A program made the position numbers and the translations under genes. A DNA stretch of 64,000 nt, taken from positions 434,001-498,000 of the forward strand of contig NZ_RSEC01000060.1 of assembly GCF_003937945.1 (NCBI RefSeq), written 5' to 3'. This document shows, piece by piece, positions 35,528 to 44,000 of this stretch (position 1 is its first letter; each line of letters opens with the position of its first letter). The stretch comes from Amycolatopsis eburnea (GTDB lineage Bacteria; Actinomycetota; Actinomycetes; Mycobacteriales; Pseudonocardiaceae). The notes below the pieces were generated by a model, which had not been told where the DNA came from, did no database searches, and was given only the letters and a program-made list of their open reading frames with translations.

Positions 35528-35917
35528 TTGGAACTGCCCGCCGACCTGCTCGCGTTGCTGCGCGAACCCAGCCTCTGCTTCCTGGCGACGTCGATGCCGG
35601 ACGGCTCGCCGCAGCTGACCCAGACCTGGGTGGACACCGACGGGACGCACATCCTGGTCAACACCGTGCTGGGGCACCAGAAGCAGCGCAACATCGAGCG
35701 CGACCCGCGGGTGGCGCTCAACGTGGCCGACCGCGACCGGCCGTCGCGGTACTACGCGATCCGCGGGCGGGTCGTCGAAACGACCGAGGAAGGCGCCGTC
35801 GAGCACATCGAGGAGCTCGCGCAGCGCTACCTCGGCGGGCCGTACCCGTGGTGGGGCGGGCGGGACCAGACGCGGGTGCTGCTGACCGTCAAAGCGGATC
35901 GGATCACCCCATCATGA
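35528..35917 (+). CDS. PPOX-class F420-dependent/flavin-binding oxidoreductase
   Basis: The 129-residue split-barrel protein shows the F420-type opening LREPSLCFLATSMPDGSPQLTQTWV, QKQRNIERDPRVALNV and the end TRVLLTVKADRITPS. It probably binds F420 or FMN and reduces an unknown substrate. The start is TTG 35528, 11 bases after argS with a GGAG ribosome site, so it is likely cotranscribed with argS. Its stop overlaps the next ATG as ATGA. An in-frame extension into argS is rejected. Confidence 0.85.
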   Translation: MELPADLLALLREPSLCFLATSMPDGSPQLTQTWVDTDGTHILVNTVLGHQKQRNIERDPRVALNVADRDRPSRYYAIRGRVVETTEEGAVEHIEELAQRYLGGPYPWWGGRDQTRVLLTVKADRITPS

Positions 35918-36198
35918 TCATCATCGCCGGTTGGCTCGCCGTCGCGCCCGAAGCGCGGGCCGCCTACCTGGAAGGCTGCGCCGAAGCCGTGCGGCTGGCG
36001 CGGGAAGCGCCAGGCTGCCTCGACTACGCGCTGGGCGCCGACCTGCTCGACGCCGGCCGGATCACCGTGTACGAGCGCTGGGAGTCCGATGCGGACCTCG
36101 AGCGCTTCCGCGGGTCCGGGCCGTCGGACGAGCAGGCGGCGCAGATCCTCGACGCCTCGGTGGCGCGCTACCGCATCTCGGCGGTCGAAGCGCCGTGA
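35914..36198 (+). CDS. antibiotic biosynthesis monooxygenase (ABM)-domain protein
   Basis: The 94-residue protein fits the dimeric ferredoxin-like ABM fold, with IIIAGWLAVAPEARAAYLEGC, the APGCLDYALGAD core and ITVYERWESDADLERFR. Members are quinol monooxygenases, heme-degrading enzymes or unknown. It is translationally coupled to the F420-type gene upstream by ATGA. Its last 31 bases overlap the 3' end of the convergent TetR gene. Confidence 0.82.
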   Translation: MIIIAGWLAVAPEARAAYLEGCAEAVRLAREAPGCLDYALGADLLDAGRITVYERWESDADLERFRGSGPSDEQAAQILDASVARYRISAVEAP

Positions 36199-36767
36199 GC
36201 CGCTAACAGCGTCACCAGTTCGTCGGCCAGGCCGCGGCCGATCGGCTCGCGCGTCGCCAGCAGGCGGTACCAGAGCACGCCGAACACGACGTCGATCACC
36301 GTGCCGGGAGCGACGCCCGCGGGCAGTTCGCCGCGCTCGCCGGCGCGGTCGACGATCGTGCCCAGCGCTTCGCGGCGGCGGTACAGGAAGTCCTCGCGGA
36401 ACCGCTTGCCGAACTCCGGGTCGAGCTGCGCCTGCGCCATGAGCGCGCGCAGCGTGTCCGCGACCTGGTTCTTCTCCCCCAGTTCGAACGTGCTGTCCAG
36501 GAAGCGCCCGAGGTCGGCGCGGAACGACCCCTCGTCGGGGATCGGGATCTGCAAGTCGGCCTTCGTCGCGAGCGCGTCGAGCAGGACGTCGGCCTTCGAC
36601 GGCCACCAGCGGTAGATCGTCTGCTTGCCGACGCCGGAGCGCGCGGCGATGCCCTCGACGGTCAGCGCGCCGTAGCCCGCCTCCGCGACCAGGTCGAGCG
36701 TGGCGGCGAGGATCGCCAGCCTGCTCTGCTCGCTGCGCTTGCGGCCGGGACGGGACTGGTCGGTCAT
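36168..36767 (-). CDS. TetR-family transcriptional regulator
   Basis: The 199-residue repressor has an N-terminal helix-turn-helix, LVAEAGYGALTVEGIAARSG followed by VGKQTIYRWWPSKADVLLDA, and a C-terminal ligand domain of the TetR_C type. It is divergent from a short-chain dehydrogenase gene, and the 62-base gap has an inverted repeat likely to be its operator. It probably represses that gene and itself. The ligand is unknown. Confidence 0.9.
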   Translation of the reverse strand: MTDQSRPGRKRSEQSRLAILAATLDLVAEAGYGALTVEGIAARSGVGKQTIYRWWPSKADVLLDALATKADLQIPIPDEGSFRADLGRFLDSTFELGEKNQVADTLRALMAQAQLDPEFGKRFREDFLYRRREALGTIVDRAGERGELPAGVAPGTVIDVVFGVLWYRLLATREPIGRGLADELVTLLAAHGASTAEMR

Positions 36768-36787
36768 GGGATCCGATGGTACCGTCG

Positions 36788-36817
36788 ATTTCGAAACGAG
36801 ACGTACCGGTTCGAAAT
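36788..36817. promoter_or_regulatory. probable TetR operator
   Basis: ATTTCGAA (36788-36795) and TTCGAAAT (36810-36817) are perfect inverted arms with 14 bases between them. They fill the gap between the divergent TetR and SDR genes. Confidence 0.6.
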
Positions 36818-36829
36818 GAGGAACAACGC

Positions 36830-37543
36830 ATGAGCATCGCTCTCGTCGCCGGCGGCACTTCGGGCATCGGCCTGGCGACCGCGCGGCGGCTGCACCGGCA
36901 GGGCTACGACGTCCACGTCACCGGCCGCGGCAAGGAGCGCCTCGACGACGTCGCGGCGAGCGACCCGCAGCTGACCGGCCACCAGGCCGACGGCGGCGAC
37001 GCCACGGCGATGGCCGCGCTGGCGTCGTCGCTGGGCACGGTCGACGTGCTGGTGGTGAGCCTGTCCGGCGCCGAAGGCATGGGGCCGATCGATTCGCTGG
37101 ACCTCGAGGAGCTGCGGCGGGCGTTCGACGCGAAGTTCTGGGCGCACCTGACGACGGTCCAAGCCGTCCTGCCGCACCTGGCCGCCGACGGCTCGATCAC
37201 GCTGCTCAGCGCGATCACGGCGCGGGCCGCGATGCCCGGGACAGCGGGGATCGGCGCCCTGAACGCGGCCGTCGAGGCGCTGGTCAAGCCGCTGGCGGTG
37301 GAGCTGGCGCCCCGGCGGGTCAACGCGGTCTCGCCGGGCGTCGTCGACACGGCTTGGTGGAGCGGCTTCCCGGCGGAGGTGCGGGAGGGGTTCTTCGCCC
37401 AGACGGCGGCTTCGATCCCGGCACGCCGGGTCGCGACGGCCGACGACGTGGCCGAAGTGGTCGCGCTGGCGGCGACGAACGCCAACCTGACGGGCACGGT
37501 CCTGGAAGCCGACGGCGGCGCCCGCCTGGTCTCACTGGGCTGA
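36830..37543 (+). CDS. atypical SDR-family oxidoreductase
   Basis: The 237-residue Rossmann protein has the SDR cofactor motif GGTSGIG near the N-terminus and GVVDTAWW late in the sequence. The usual catalytic YxxxK is replaced: at the expected place the sequence is PGTAGIGALNAAVEAL, with Ile and Asn where Tyr and Lys should be. So it may bind NAD(P) without normal dehydrogenase chemistry. A start 18 codons upstream would cover the operator; ATG 36830 behind GAGGAAC is chosen. It is probably controlled by the divergent TetR protein. Confidence 0.85.
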   Translation: MSIALVAGGTSGIGLATARRLHRQGYDVHVTGRGKERLDDVAASDPQLTGHQADGGDATAMAALASSLGTVDVLVVSLSGAEGMGPIDSLDLEELRRAFDAKFWAHLTTVQAVLPHLAADGSITLLSAITARAAMPGTAGIGALNAAVEALVKPLAVELAPRRVNAVSPGVVDTAWWSGFPAEVREGFFAQTAASIPARRVATADDVAEVVALAATNANLTGTVLEADGGARLVSLG

Positions 37544-37549
37544 GGCTGT

Positions 37550-37575
37550 CCCGCACTTTCACGTGAAAGTGCGGG
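37550..37575. terminator. bidirectional terminator between the SDR gene and proB
   Basis: A 26-base perfect palindrome, CCCGCACTTTCAC followed by its complement, lies seven bases after the SDR stop and 12 bases from the proB stop on the other strand. Confidence 0.75.
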
Positions 37576-37587
37576 GCCTCGCGTGGG

Positions 37588-38697
37588 TCAGCGGCGCAGG
37601 GGGACCAGGTCGTCGGCGTGGACGACCTCGCGTCGCTGCTCCTCCGGGAGTTCCGGGGTGGAGCGGCCGATCAGGTCCGGGAGTTCCGTCGCGTCGAACG
37701 CCACCACCCCGCGGGCCACCGCGCGGTCCTTCGCGTCCACCAGGTCGACCACGTCGCCGGCCTGGAAGTCGCCCTCCACACCGGTGATGCCCGCCGCCAG
37801 CAATGACCTGCGGCGGCGGACCACCGCCGTCACCGCGCCGTCGTCCAGGCGGAGCCTGCCCGTCGTGTCGGCCGCGTAGCCGAGCCAGAAGCGGCGGGCG
37901 GACAGGCGGGTGTCCGCCGGGGCGAACGCCGTGCCGGGGGACGCCGTGGTCAGGGCGGCGGCGGCTTCCGAAGCCGCGGCCAGGAGGACCGGGATGCCCG
38001 CGCCCGCCGCGGTGCGGGCGGCCGCCAGTTTCGAGACCATGCCGCCCGTGCCGAGGCCGGAGCTGGACATGCCGACCGAGATTCCGTCCACATCGGACTC
38101 CGACAGGACTTCGGTCAGCTTGCGGGTGGCGCCCTCGCGGGGGTCTCCGTCGTACAGACCGTCCACATCGGACAGCAGGAGCAACGCGTCCGCGCCGATC
38201 AGGTGCGCCACCAGCGCCGCCAGGCGGTCGTTGTCGCCGAAGCGGATTTCCTCGGTGGCCACCGTGTCGTTCTCGTTGACCACCGGGACCGCGCCGAGGG
38301 CCAGCAGCCGCGAGAAGGTGCGCTGCGCGTTGCGGTAGTGGGAACGGCGAACGACGTCGTCGGACGTCAGCAGCACCTGACCGACCGTCAGCGAATACCG
38401 CCCGAACGATTCGGCGTAGGCGTGCGCCAGCGCCAGCTGGCCGACGCTCGCCGCCGCCTGCTGGGTCGCCAGGTCGCGCGGGCGCTTGCCGAGCGAGAGC
38501 GGGGCCAGGCCGGCGCCGATCGCGCCCGAGGACACCAGGACGATCTGGGTGTCGCGGGCGACGCGCTCGGCGATCGCGTCGACCAGCGCGTCCAGGCGGG
38601 CCACGTCGAGGCCGCTGCCCGCGGTGGTCAGCGCCGACGAGCCGACCTTGACCACCAGGCGGCGCGCCGCCGCGATGGCCTGCCTCGTGCCACTCAC
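37588..38697 (-). CDS. proB: glutamate 5-kinase
   Basis: ProB phosphorylates glutamate in the first step of proline synthesis. The 369-residue protein has the amino-acid-kinase core, LVVKVGSSALT, VLVSSGAIGAG and VNENDTVATEEIRFGDND, and a C-terminal PUA domain (VEGDFQAGDVVDLVD). The GTG start overlaps the obg stop as GTGA. A 53-codon extension into obg is not used. It ends the rplU-rpmA-obg-proB order also seen in mycobacteria, and a palindromic terminator follows. Confidence 0.96.
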   Translation of the reverse strand: MSGTRQAIAAARRLVVKVGSSALTTAGSGLDVARLDALVDAIAERVARDTQIVLVSSGAIGAGLAPLSLGKRPRDLATQQAAASVGQLALAHAYAESFGRYSLTVGQVLLTSDDVVRRSHYRNAQRTFSRLLALGAVPVVNENDTVATEEIRFGDNDRLAALVAHLIGADALLLLSDVDGLYDGDPREGATRKLTEVLSESDVDGISVGMSSSGLGTGGMVSKLAAARTAAGAGIPVLLAAASEAAAALTTASPGTAFAPADTRLSARRFWLGYAADTTGRLRLDDGAVTAVVRRRRSLLAAGITGVEGDFQAGDVVDLVDAKDRAVARGVVAFDATELPDLIGRSTPELPEEQRREVVHADDLVPLRR

Positions 38698-40148
38698 TCG
38701 CCGGCGTCCTGGTCGTCGAACTCGCCGGTGCCCTCGCGCCGGATGCGGCGGGCTTCCTTGCGCTCGGACGCGCCGACGCGGTCGGTGCGCTCCAAGCGGA
38801 CGTCGGTGCCGCGCCCGGACAGGTGAACCGCCACCGAAGGCGTCGACGGCTCCCACTCGAACTGGACGTCGCCGATCGTGACCGGGCTGCCGGGCTTCGC
38901 GCCGAGCTTCGCCAGCTGCTCCTCGACGCCGAGGCGGTCCAGCCGGTCGGCGAGGTAGCCGACGGCCTCGTCGTTGGAGAAGTCGGTCTGGCGGATCCAG
39001 CGCTCCGGCCGCGCGCCGCGCACGATGAACGCGCCCTCTTCCTCCGGGTCGACCTCGACGGTGAACCCGGAGTCGTCGACCGCGAGCGGCCGCAGGACGA
39101 TCTTCTCCGGCTCCAGCACCGGCTGCGCCTCGCGGTAGCGCTCGACGATCGACGCGAGCGCGAAAGTCAGCTCCCGCAGGCCCTTGCGGGACGCGGTCGA
39201 GACCTCGAAGACCTGCAGCCCGCGCGCTTCCAGCTCCGGCCGGACGAACTCGGCCAGCTCGGCCGCCTCCGGGACGTCGATCTTGTTGAGCACGACGACG
39301 CGCGGGCGCTCCTCGAGCTTGCCGCCCAGGCTCGGCGTGTACTTCGCGAGCTCGGCCTCCAGAGCGTCCACATCGGACAGCGGGTCGCGGCCGGGCTCGA
39401 GGGTGGCGCAGTCGACGACGTGCACCAGCACCGCGCAGCGCTCGATGTGGCGGAGGAAGTCGAGGCCGAGGCCCTTGCCTTCGGACGCGCCGGGGATCAG
39501 GCCGGGCACGTCGGCCATCGTGAAGACCGTGTCGCCGCCGGTGATGACGCCGAGGTTCGGCACGAGCGTGGTGAACGGGTAGTCGGCGATCTTCGGCTTG
39601 GCTGCGGACAGCACCGAGATCAGCGACGACTTGCCCGCGGACGGGAAGCCGAGCAGGCCGACGTCGGCGACCGAGCGCAGCTCCAGCGTCAGGTCGCGGC
39701 TCTCGCCCGGCTCGCCGAGCAGTGCGAACCCGGGGGCCTTGCGGGCCTTCGACGCGAGTGCCGCGTTGCCGAGGCCGCCGCGGCCGCCCTGGGCGGCGAC
39801 GAACGTGGTGCCCGGGCCGATCAGGTCGGCGACCAGTTCGCCGTCTTCGGTGAACACGACGGTGCCGGAGGGGACCTTCATCACCAGCGACTCCCCCGCC
39901 GCGCCCGCGCGGTTGCCGCCCTGGCCGAGCTTGCCGTTGCCCGCCTTGGCGTGCGGACGGAAGTGGAAGTCGAGCAGCGTGTGCACGTTGGGGTCGACGA
40001 CCAGCAGGACGTCGCCGCCGTTGCCGCCGTTGCCGCCGTCGGGGCCGCCGAGGGGCTTGAACTTCTCGCGGTGCACCGAGGCACAGCCGTTGCCCCCGTC
40101 ACCGGCGGTCAGGTGGATGACCGCGCGGTCCACGAACCGGGACGCCAT
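38694..40148 (-). CDS. obg: GTPase Obg (CgtA), ribosome assembly factor
   Basis: Obg is an essential GTPase for 50S assembly and stress signalling. The 484-residue protein has the glycine-rich Obg domain (1-158, GGNGGNGGDVLLVVDPN), a G domain with GFPSAGKSS, DVPGL and LNKIDV, and an OCT domain (PEEEGAFIVRGARPERWIRQ). A basic and acidic tail of about 50 residues is extra. It is separated from rpmA by a terminator but overlaps proB. A second promoter near 40235 is possible. Confidence 0.97.
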   Translation of the reverse strand: MASRFVDRAVIHLTAGDGGNGCASVHREKFKPLGGPDGGNGGNGGDVLLVVDPNVHTLLDFHFRPHAKAGNGKLGQGGNRAGAAGESLVMKVPSGTVVFTEDGELVADLIGPGTTFVAAQGGRGGLGNAALASKARKAPGFALLGEPGESRDLTLELRSVADVGLLGFPSAGKSSLISVLSAAKPKIADYPFTTLVPNLGVITGGDTVFTMADVPGLIPGASEGKGLGLDFLRHIERCAVLVHVVDCATLEPGRDPLSDVDALEAELAKYTPSLGGKLEERPRVVVLNKIDVPEAAELAEFVRPELEARGLQVFEVSTASRKGLRELTFALASIVERYREAQPVLEPEKIVLRPLAVDDSGFTVEVDPEEEGAFIVRGARPERWIRQTDFSNDEAVGYLADRLDRLGVEEQLAKLGAKPGSPVTIGDVQFEWEPSTPSVAVHLSGRGTDVRLERTDRVGASERKEARRIRREGTGEFDDQDAGE

Positions 40149-40194
40149 GACGTTGCCTCACTTCACTCGCTCTAAAGGGACTGCACAAAACAAA

Positions 40195-40231
40195 CGAGGG
40201 GTGGCACCGGATATTCCGGCCCCACCCCTCG
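40195..40231. terminator. terminator between rpmA and obg
   Basis: Arms CGAGGGGTGG (40195-40204) and CCACCCCTCG (40222-40231) are perfect, with an inner CCGG/CCGG stem. It follows rpmA by about 25 bases on the minus strand. Confidence 0.7.
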
Positions 40232-40255
40232 TCAGAGGTCTAGACAGAAGCCGAA

Positions 40256-40513
40256 TCAGGCTTCCGACGGCACGATGTTGACCGTCTTGCGGCCACGCTT
40301 CTCGCCGAACTGGACCGCACCGGCGGCCAGGGCGAACAGCGTGTCGTCGCCGCCACGGCCGACGTTCACGCCGGGGTGGAACTTGGTGCCGCGCTGGCGG
40401 ATGAGGATCTCGCCGGCGTTGACTTCCTGGCCGCCGAAGCGCTTGACGCCGAGGCGCTGCGCGTTCGAGTCACGACCGTTGCGGGAGCTGGACGCACCCT
40501 TCTTGTGAGCCAT
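40256..40513 (-). CDS. rpmA: 50S ribosomal protein L27
   Basis: L27 sits near the peptidyl-transferase centre. The 85-residue protein starts MAHKKGASSSRNGRDSNAQR and includes LIRQRGTKFHPGVNVGRGGDDTL, all typical. It is 41 bases beyond rplU in the same direction and is followed by a strong terminator. No N-terminal cleavage extension as in Firmicutes is present. Confidence 0.98.
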   Translation of the reverse strand: MAHKKGASSSRNGRDSNAQRLGVKRFGGQEVNAGEILIRQRGTKFHPGVNVGRGGDDTLFALAAGAVQFGEKRGRKTVNIVPSEA

Positions 40514-40554
40514 AGCTCAGTCCTCTTTCTGAAGAACGAAGATCCGGAGAAGAA

Positions 40555-40869
40555 CTACTTGGAGATGGCGGTGACCTCGACGCGGGTCAGCTTCTGCCGG
40601 TGACCCTGGCGCTTGTGGTAGCCCGTCTTGTTCTTGAACTTGTGGATCCGGATCTTCGGACCCTTGGTCTGCTCGACGACCTTGCCGGTGACCGAGACCT
40701 TCGCCAACGCGTCGGCGTCCGTGGTGACCTCGCCACCGTCCACGAACAGCACGGCGGGGAAGGTGTGCTCGGTGCCCGGCTCGCCCTCGAGCTTCTCGAC
40801 CTCGACGACGTCGCCGACGGCCACCTTGTACTGCTTGCCGCCGGTCTTGACGATCGCGTACGCCGACAC
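40555..40869 (-). CDS. rplU: 50S ribosomal protein L21
   Basis: L21 binds 23S rRNA in the large subunit. The 104-residue protein begins (V)SAYAIVKTGGKQYKVAVGD and ends in KNKTGYHKRQGHRQKLTRVEV, both typical. I choose GTG 40869 because GCAGGAGAC is well placed before it and it gives the usual length; an ATG five codons upstream would put the ribosome site inside the gene. It heads the rplU-rpmA pair. A short inverted repeat lies in its leader. Confidence 0.97.
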   Translation of the reverse strand: MSAYAIVKTGGKQYKVAVGDVVEVEKLEGEPGTEHTFPAVLFVDGGEVTTDADALAKVSVTGKVVEQTKGPKIRIHKFKNKTGYHKRQGHRQKLTRVEVTAISK

Positions 40870-40895
40870 GGAAGTCTCCTGCATTACTCGACAAT

Positions 40896-40924
40896 GGGTG
40901 GGGGCCCGCGCGACCGGCCCACCC
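40896..40924 (-). promoter_or_regulatory. stem-loop in the rplU leader
   Basis: GGGTGGG (40896-40902) and CCCACCC (40918-40924) form a 7-base stem with a GC-rich loop, 27 bases upstream of the rplU start. A regulatory leader hairpin of a ribosomal operon is possible, but the evidence is small. Confidence 0.3.
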
Positions 40925-41032
40925 GAAAACTCAGGCGGTCCTGGACTCGCGCAGCGACCTGCTCTGGTGGCAGGCCGTACTACAGGTTACGTGGGGTGCC
41001 CCGGTGCGTTACCACCGGGGTCCCCTAGTCGT

Positions 41033-44000
41033 TCAGTTGCTCTGGTCCGAGGCGTGCACCGGCGGGCCCGCGGGCCGCGACGCCGCCCGGCGCGGACGGC
41101 GCCGGGTGGAACGCGCGGCCGGTTCGGGCACGCTGACCTCGGGTTCGGCGACCGGCTGAGCGGCCTCCGAAGACTCGTTGACCGGCTCCTCGGCCGGTTC
41201 CGGCGCGGACGACCGCTCGACCGCGGGCTCCTCGTCCTGCGGCACCGGGACCTCGTCCGCTTCGGTGGTCACCGGGGTGCCGGCGACCTCCTGGGCGGGC
41301 TCGGCGGGCGGCTCGGCCGTCACCGGCGTCTCGTCCGCCTCCGTGGTCGCCGGGACGTCCGCGACCTCCTTGGCGGGCTCCGGGACGTGCCCGTTCACGC
41401 CGTGGTCGTGGTCCTTGGCGGCCTTCGAGGCGTTCGCCATGGCCGCCACCGCCGACGCGATCGACTCGCGCTGCTCCGGCGACGGGACGGCGTGCACCTC
41501 GGCCTTGGCGGCTTCGGCCTGCTCCTTGGCGGCCTCCTCGCCCTTGCCGCGGCCGCGCGACCGGCGGGAGCTCTTCTCCCCGCCACCGCCGTTGTTGCCG
41601 CCGTTGCCGTTCCCTCCGTGGGAGTGGCCCGAACCGCCGCCCGTGCGCTGCACCTCGGTCGAGACGAGCACGCCCCGGCCCTTGCAGTGCTCGCACGGCG
41701 TCGAGAACGCCTCCAGCAGGCCGGTGCCGATCTTCTTGCGGGTCATCTGCACCAGGCCCAGCGAGGTGACCTCGGCGACCTGGTGGCGCGTGCGGTCCCG
41801 GCCGAGGCACTCGGTGAGGCGGCGCAGCACCAGCTCGCGGTTCGACTCGAGCACCATGTCGATGAAGTCGATGACGATGATGCCGCCGATGTCCCGCAGC
41901 CGGAGCTGGCGGACGATCTCCTCCGCGGACTCCAGGTTGTTGCGGGTCACCGTCTCCTCGAGGTTTCCACCCGATCCGGTGAACTTGCCGGTGTTGACGT
42001 CGATGACCGTCATCGCCTCGGTGCGGTCGATGACCAGGTAACCGCCGCTCGGCAGCCAGACCTTGCGGTCGAGCGCCTTGGTGATCTGCTCGTCGATCCG
42101 GTGGTCGGCGAACGCGTCACCGGTGCCGGTGTAGCGCTTGAGGCGGTCGGTCAGGTCCGGCGCGACGTGCCGGACGTAGGACTCGATGGTGTCCCACGCC
42201 TTGTCGCCCTGGACCTCGAGCTTGGCGAAGTCCTCGGTGAACAGGTCACGCACGACCTTGACCAGCAGGTCCGGCTCTTCGTAGAGCATGGTCGGCGCGC
42301 CGCCCTTGCGGTTCGACCCGGCGTCGGCCTTCTCCTTGATGACGTCCCACTGGGCCTTCAGCCGGTCGACGTCGCGGCCCAGCTCCTCCTCGCTGATGCC
42401 CTCGGAGGCGGTGCGGATGATCACGCCCGCGTCCTCCGGGACGATCCGCTTGAGGATGTCCTTGAGCCGGCGGCGCTCGTTCTCCGGCAGCTTGCGGGAG
42501 ATGCCGGTGGCGCCGCCCGCCGGCACGTAGACGAGGAAGCGGCCGGGCAGCGAGATCTGCGTCGTCAGCCGGGCGCCCTTGTGCCCGACCGGGTCCTTGG
42601 TGACCTGGACCAGCACGGAGTCGCCGGTGGACAGCGCCTGCTCGATCTTGCGGGCCTTGCCCTCCAGGCCGGCGGCGTCCCAGTCGACCTCGCCGGCGTA
42701 GAGCACGGCGTTGCGGCCGCGGCCGATGTCGATGAACGCGGCTTCCATGCTGGGCAGCACGTTCTGGACGCGGCCGAGGTAGACGTTGCCGACGATGGAG
42801 CCGGAGCCCGACTGCGTCACGAAGTGCTCGACCAGCACGCCGTCTTCGAGCACGCCGATCTGCGTCGAGTCGCCCTTTTCGGCGACGACCATCGTGCGCT
42901 CGACCGACTCGCGGCGGGCGAGGAACTCGGCCTCGGACAGGATCGGGGCGCGGCGGCGGCCGGCCTCGCGGCCGTCGCGGCGGCGCTGGCGCTTGGCCTC
43001 CAGGCGGGTCGACCCGCGGACGCTGCGCACCTCGTCGCGCGCCGGGCGCTCGGACTGCTCGGCCTTGGCCTGGCGGACGTGCGTGACGGTGTTGGGCGGG
43101 TCGTCGGTGCCCTCGGCGTCGTCACCGTCCGAGCCCTTGCGGCGACGGCGGCGGCGACGGCGCTTGCTGCCGCCCTCACCCTCGTCGTCGCTGTCGGACT
43201 CCGCCGCGGGGCCGGCGGCTTCCTCGGCCTCTTCGGTGTCCGCTTCGGGCTTTTCGTCACCGTTGCGGCCGCGGCGGCGCGGCTGCTCTTCGGCCTGGTC
43301 GTCTTCGGTCTCGGTGCCTTCGTCGGTGCCGTCGGCGCCCTTGCCGCGGCCCCGGCCGCGACGGCCGCGGCGACGGCGACGGCGGCTGCCGCCGTCCTCG
43401 TCGTCACCTTCGGTGTCGGTGGCGGGGGTGGTGTCTTCCGCTTCTTCCGTGTCGGCGGCGGGCTCGGGCTCCGGGCGGAGCTCCGGCTCCGCGAACGGGT
43501 CGGCGGGCTTGCGGACCGGCTTGACGGCGCGCTCGGCCGGCTCCGGCGGCAGGAAGACCGGCGACGGCGCGGCGAACACCGGCAGGTGGGCGCGGGTCTT
43601 CTGGCGCGGGCGCGGCTTCTCGGCCTCGGCGACCGGGACCTCGGGCACCGGCGGGACCGCGGGGGTGGGCTGGGACTGGGGGTGGTTCTGGGTGGCGTCG
43701 CGGCCACGGCCGGTTCGGCCCTGGTCGGCGGGGCGGCCCTGGTCGCCGGAGCGGCCCTGGTCACCGGGGCGGCCCTGGTCGGCAGAGCGGCTCTGGTCGG
43801 CGCTGGCCCGGTCCTGGTCGGCGGAGCGACCCTGGTCGGCGGAGCGACCCTGGTCGCTGAGGCGGTCCTGGGCGGCTTCGCCCTGGGCAGGTCGCCGACC
43901 GGCGTCGGCGTCGCCGCGGCCGGTGGGCTGGCCCTGGTCTGCTTCGGCGCGGACGGGGGCCTGACCGGTGTCGCCCTGGGCTGATCGCTGACCGGTGTCG

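Noticed and set aside
37550..37575. The 26-base palindrome as a regulatory operator
   Set aside because: It lies between two convergent stop codons, where a bidirectional terminator is the simple reading.
40237..40245. GGTCTAGAC ahead of obg as a third DasR site
   Set aside because: Only nine core bases match, the flanks differ, and obg has no tie to GlcNAc use.
43700..43880. Regular short repeats as a possible CRISPR or satellite array
   Set aside because: The units are in frame, degenerate and encode the DQGR stretch of RNase E.
40628..43984. A plus-strand frame of about 1100 codons opposite rplU and rne
   Set aside because: Gly/Arg/Val-rich shadow of the rne frame without recognisable domains.
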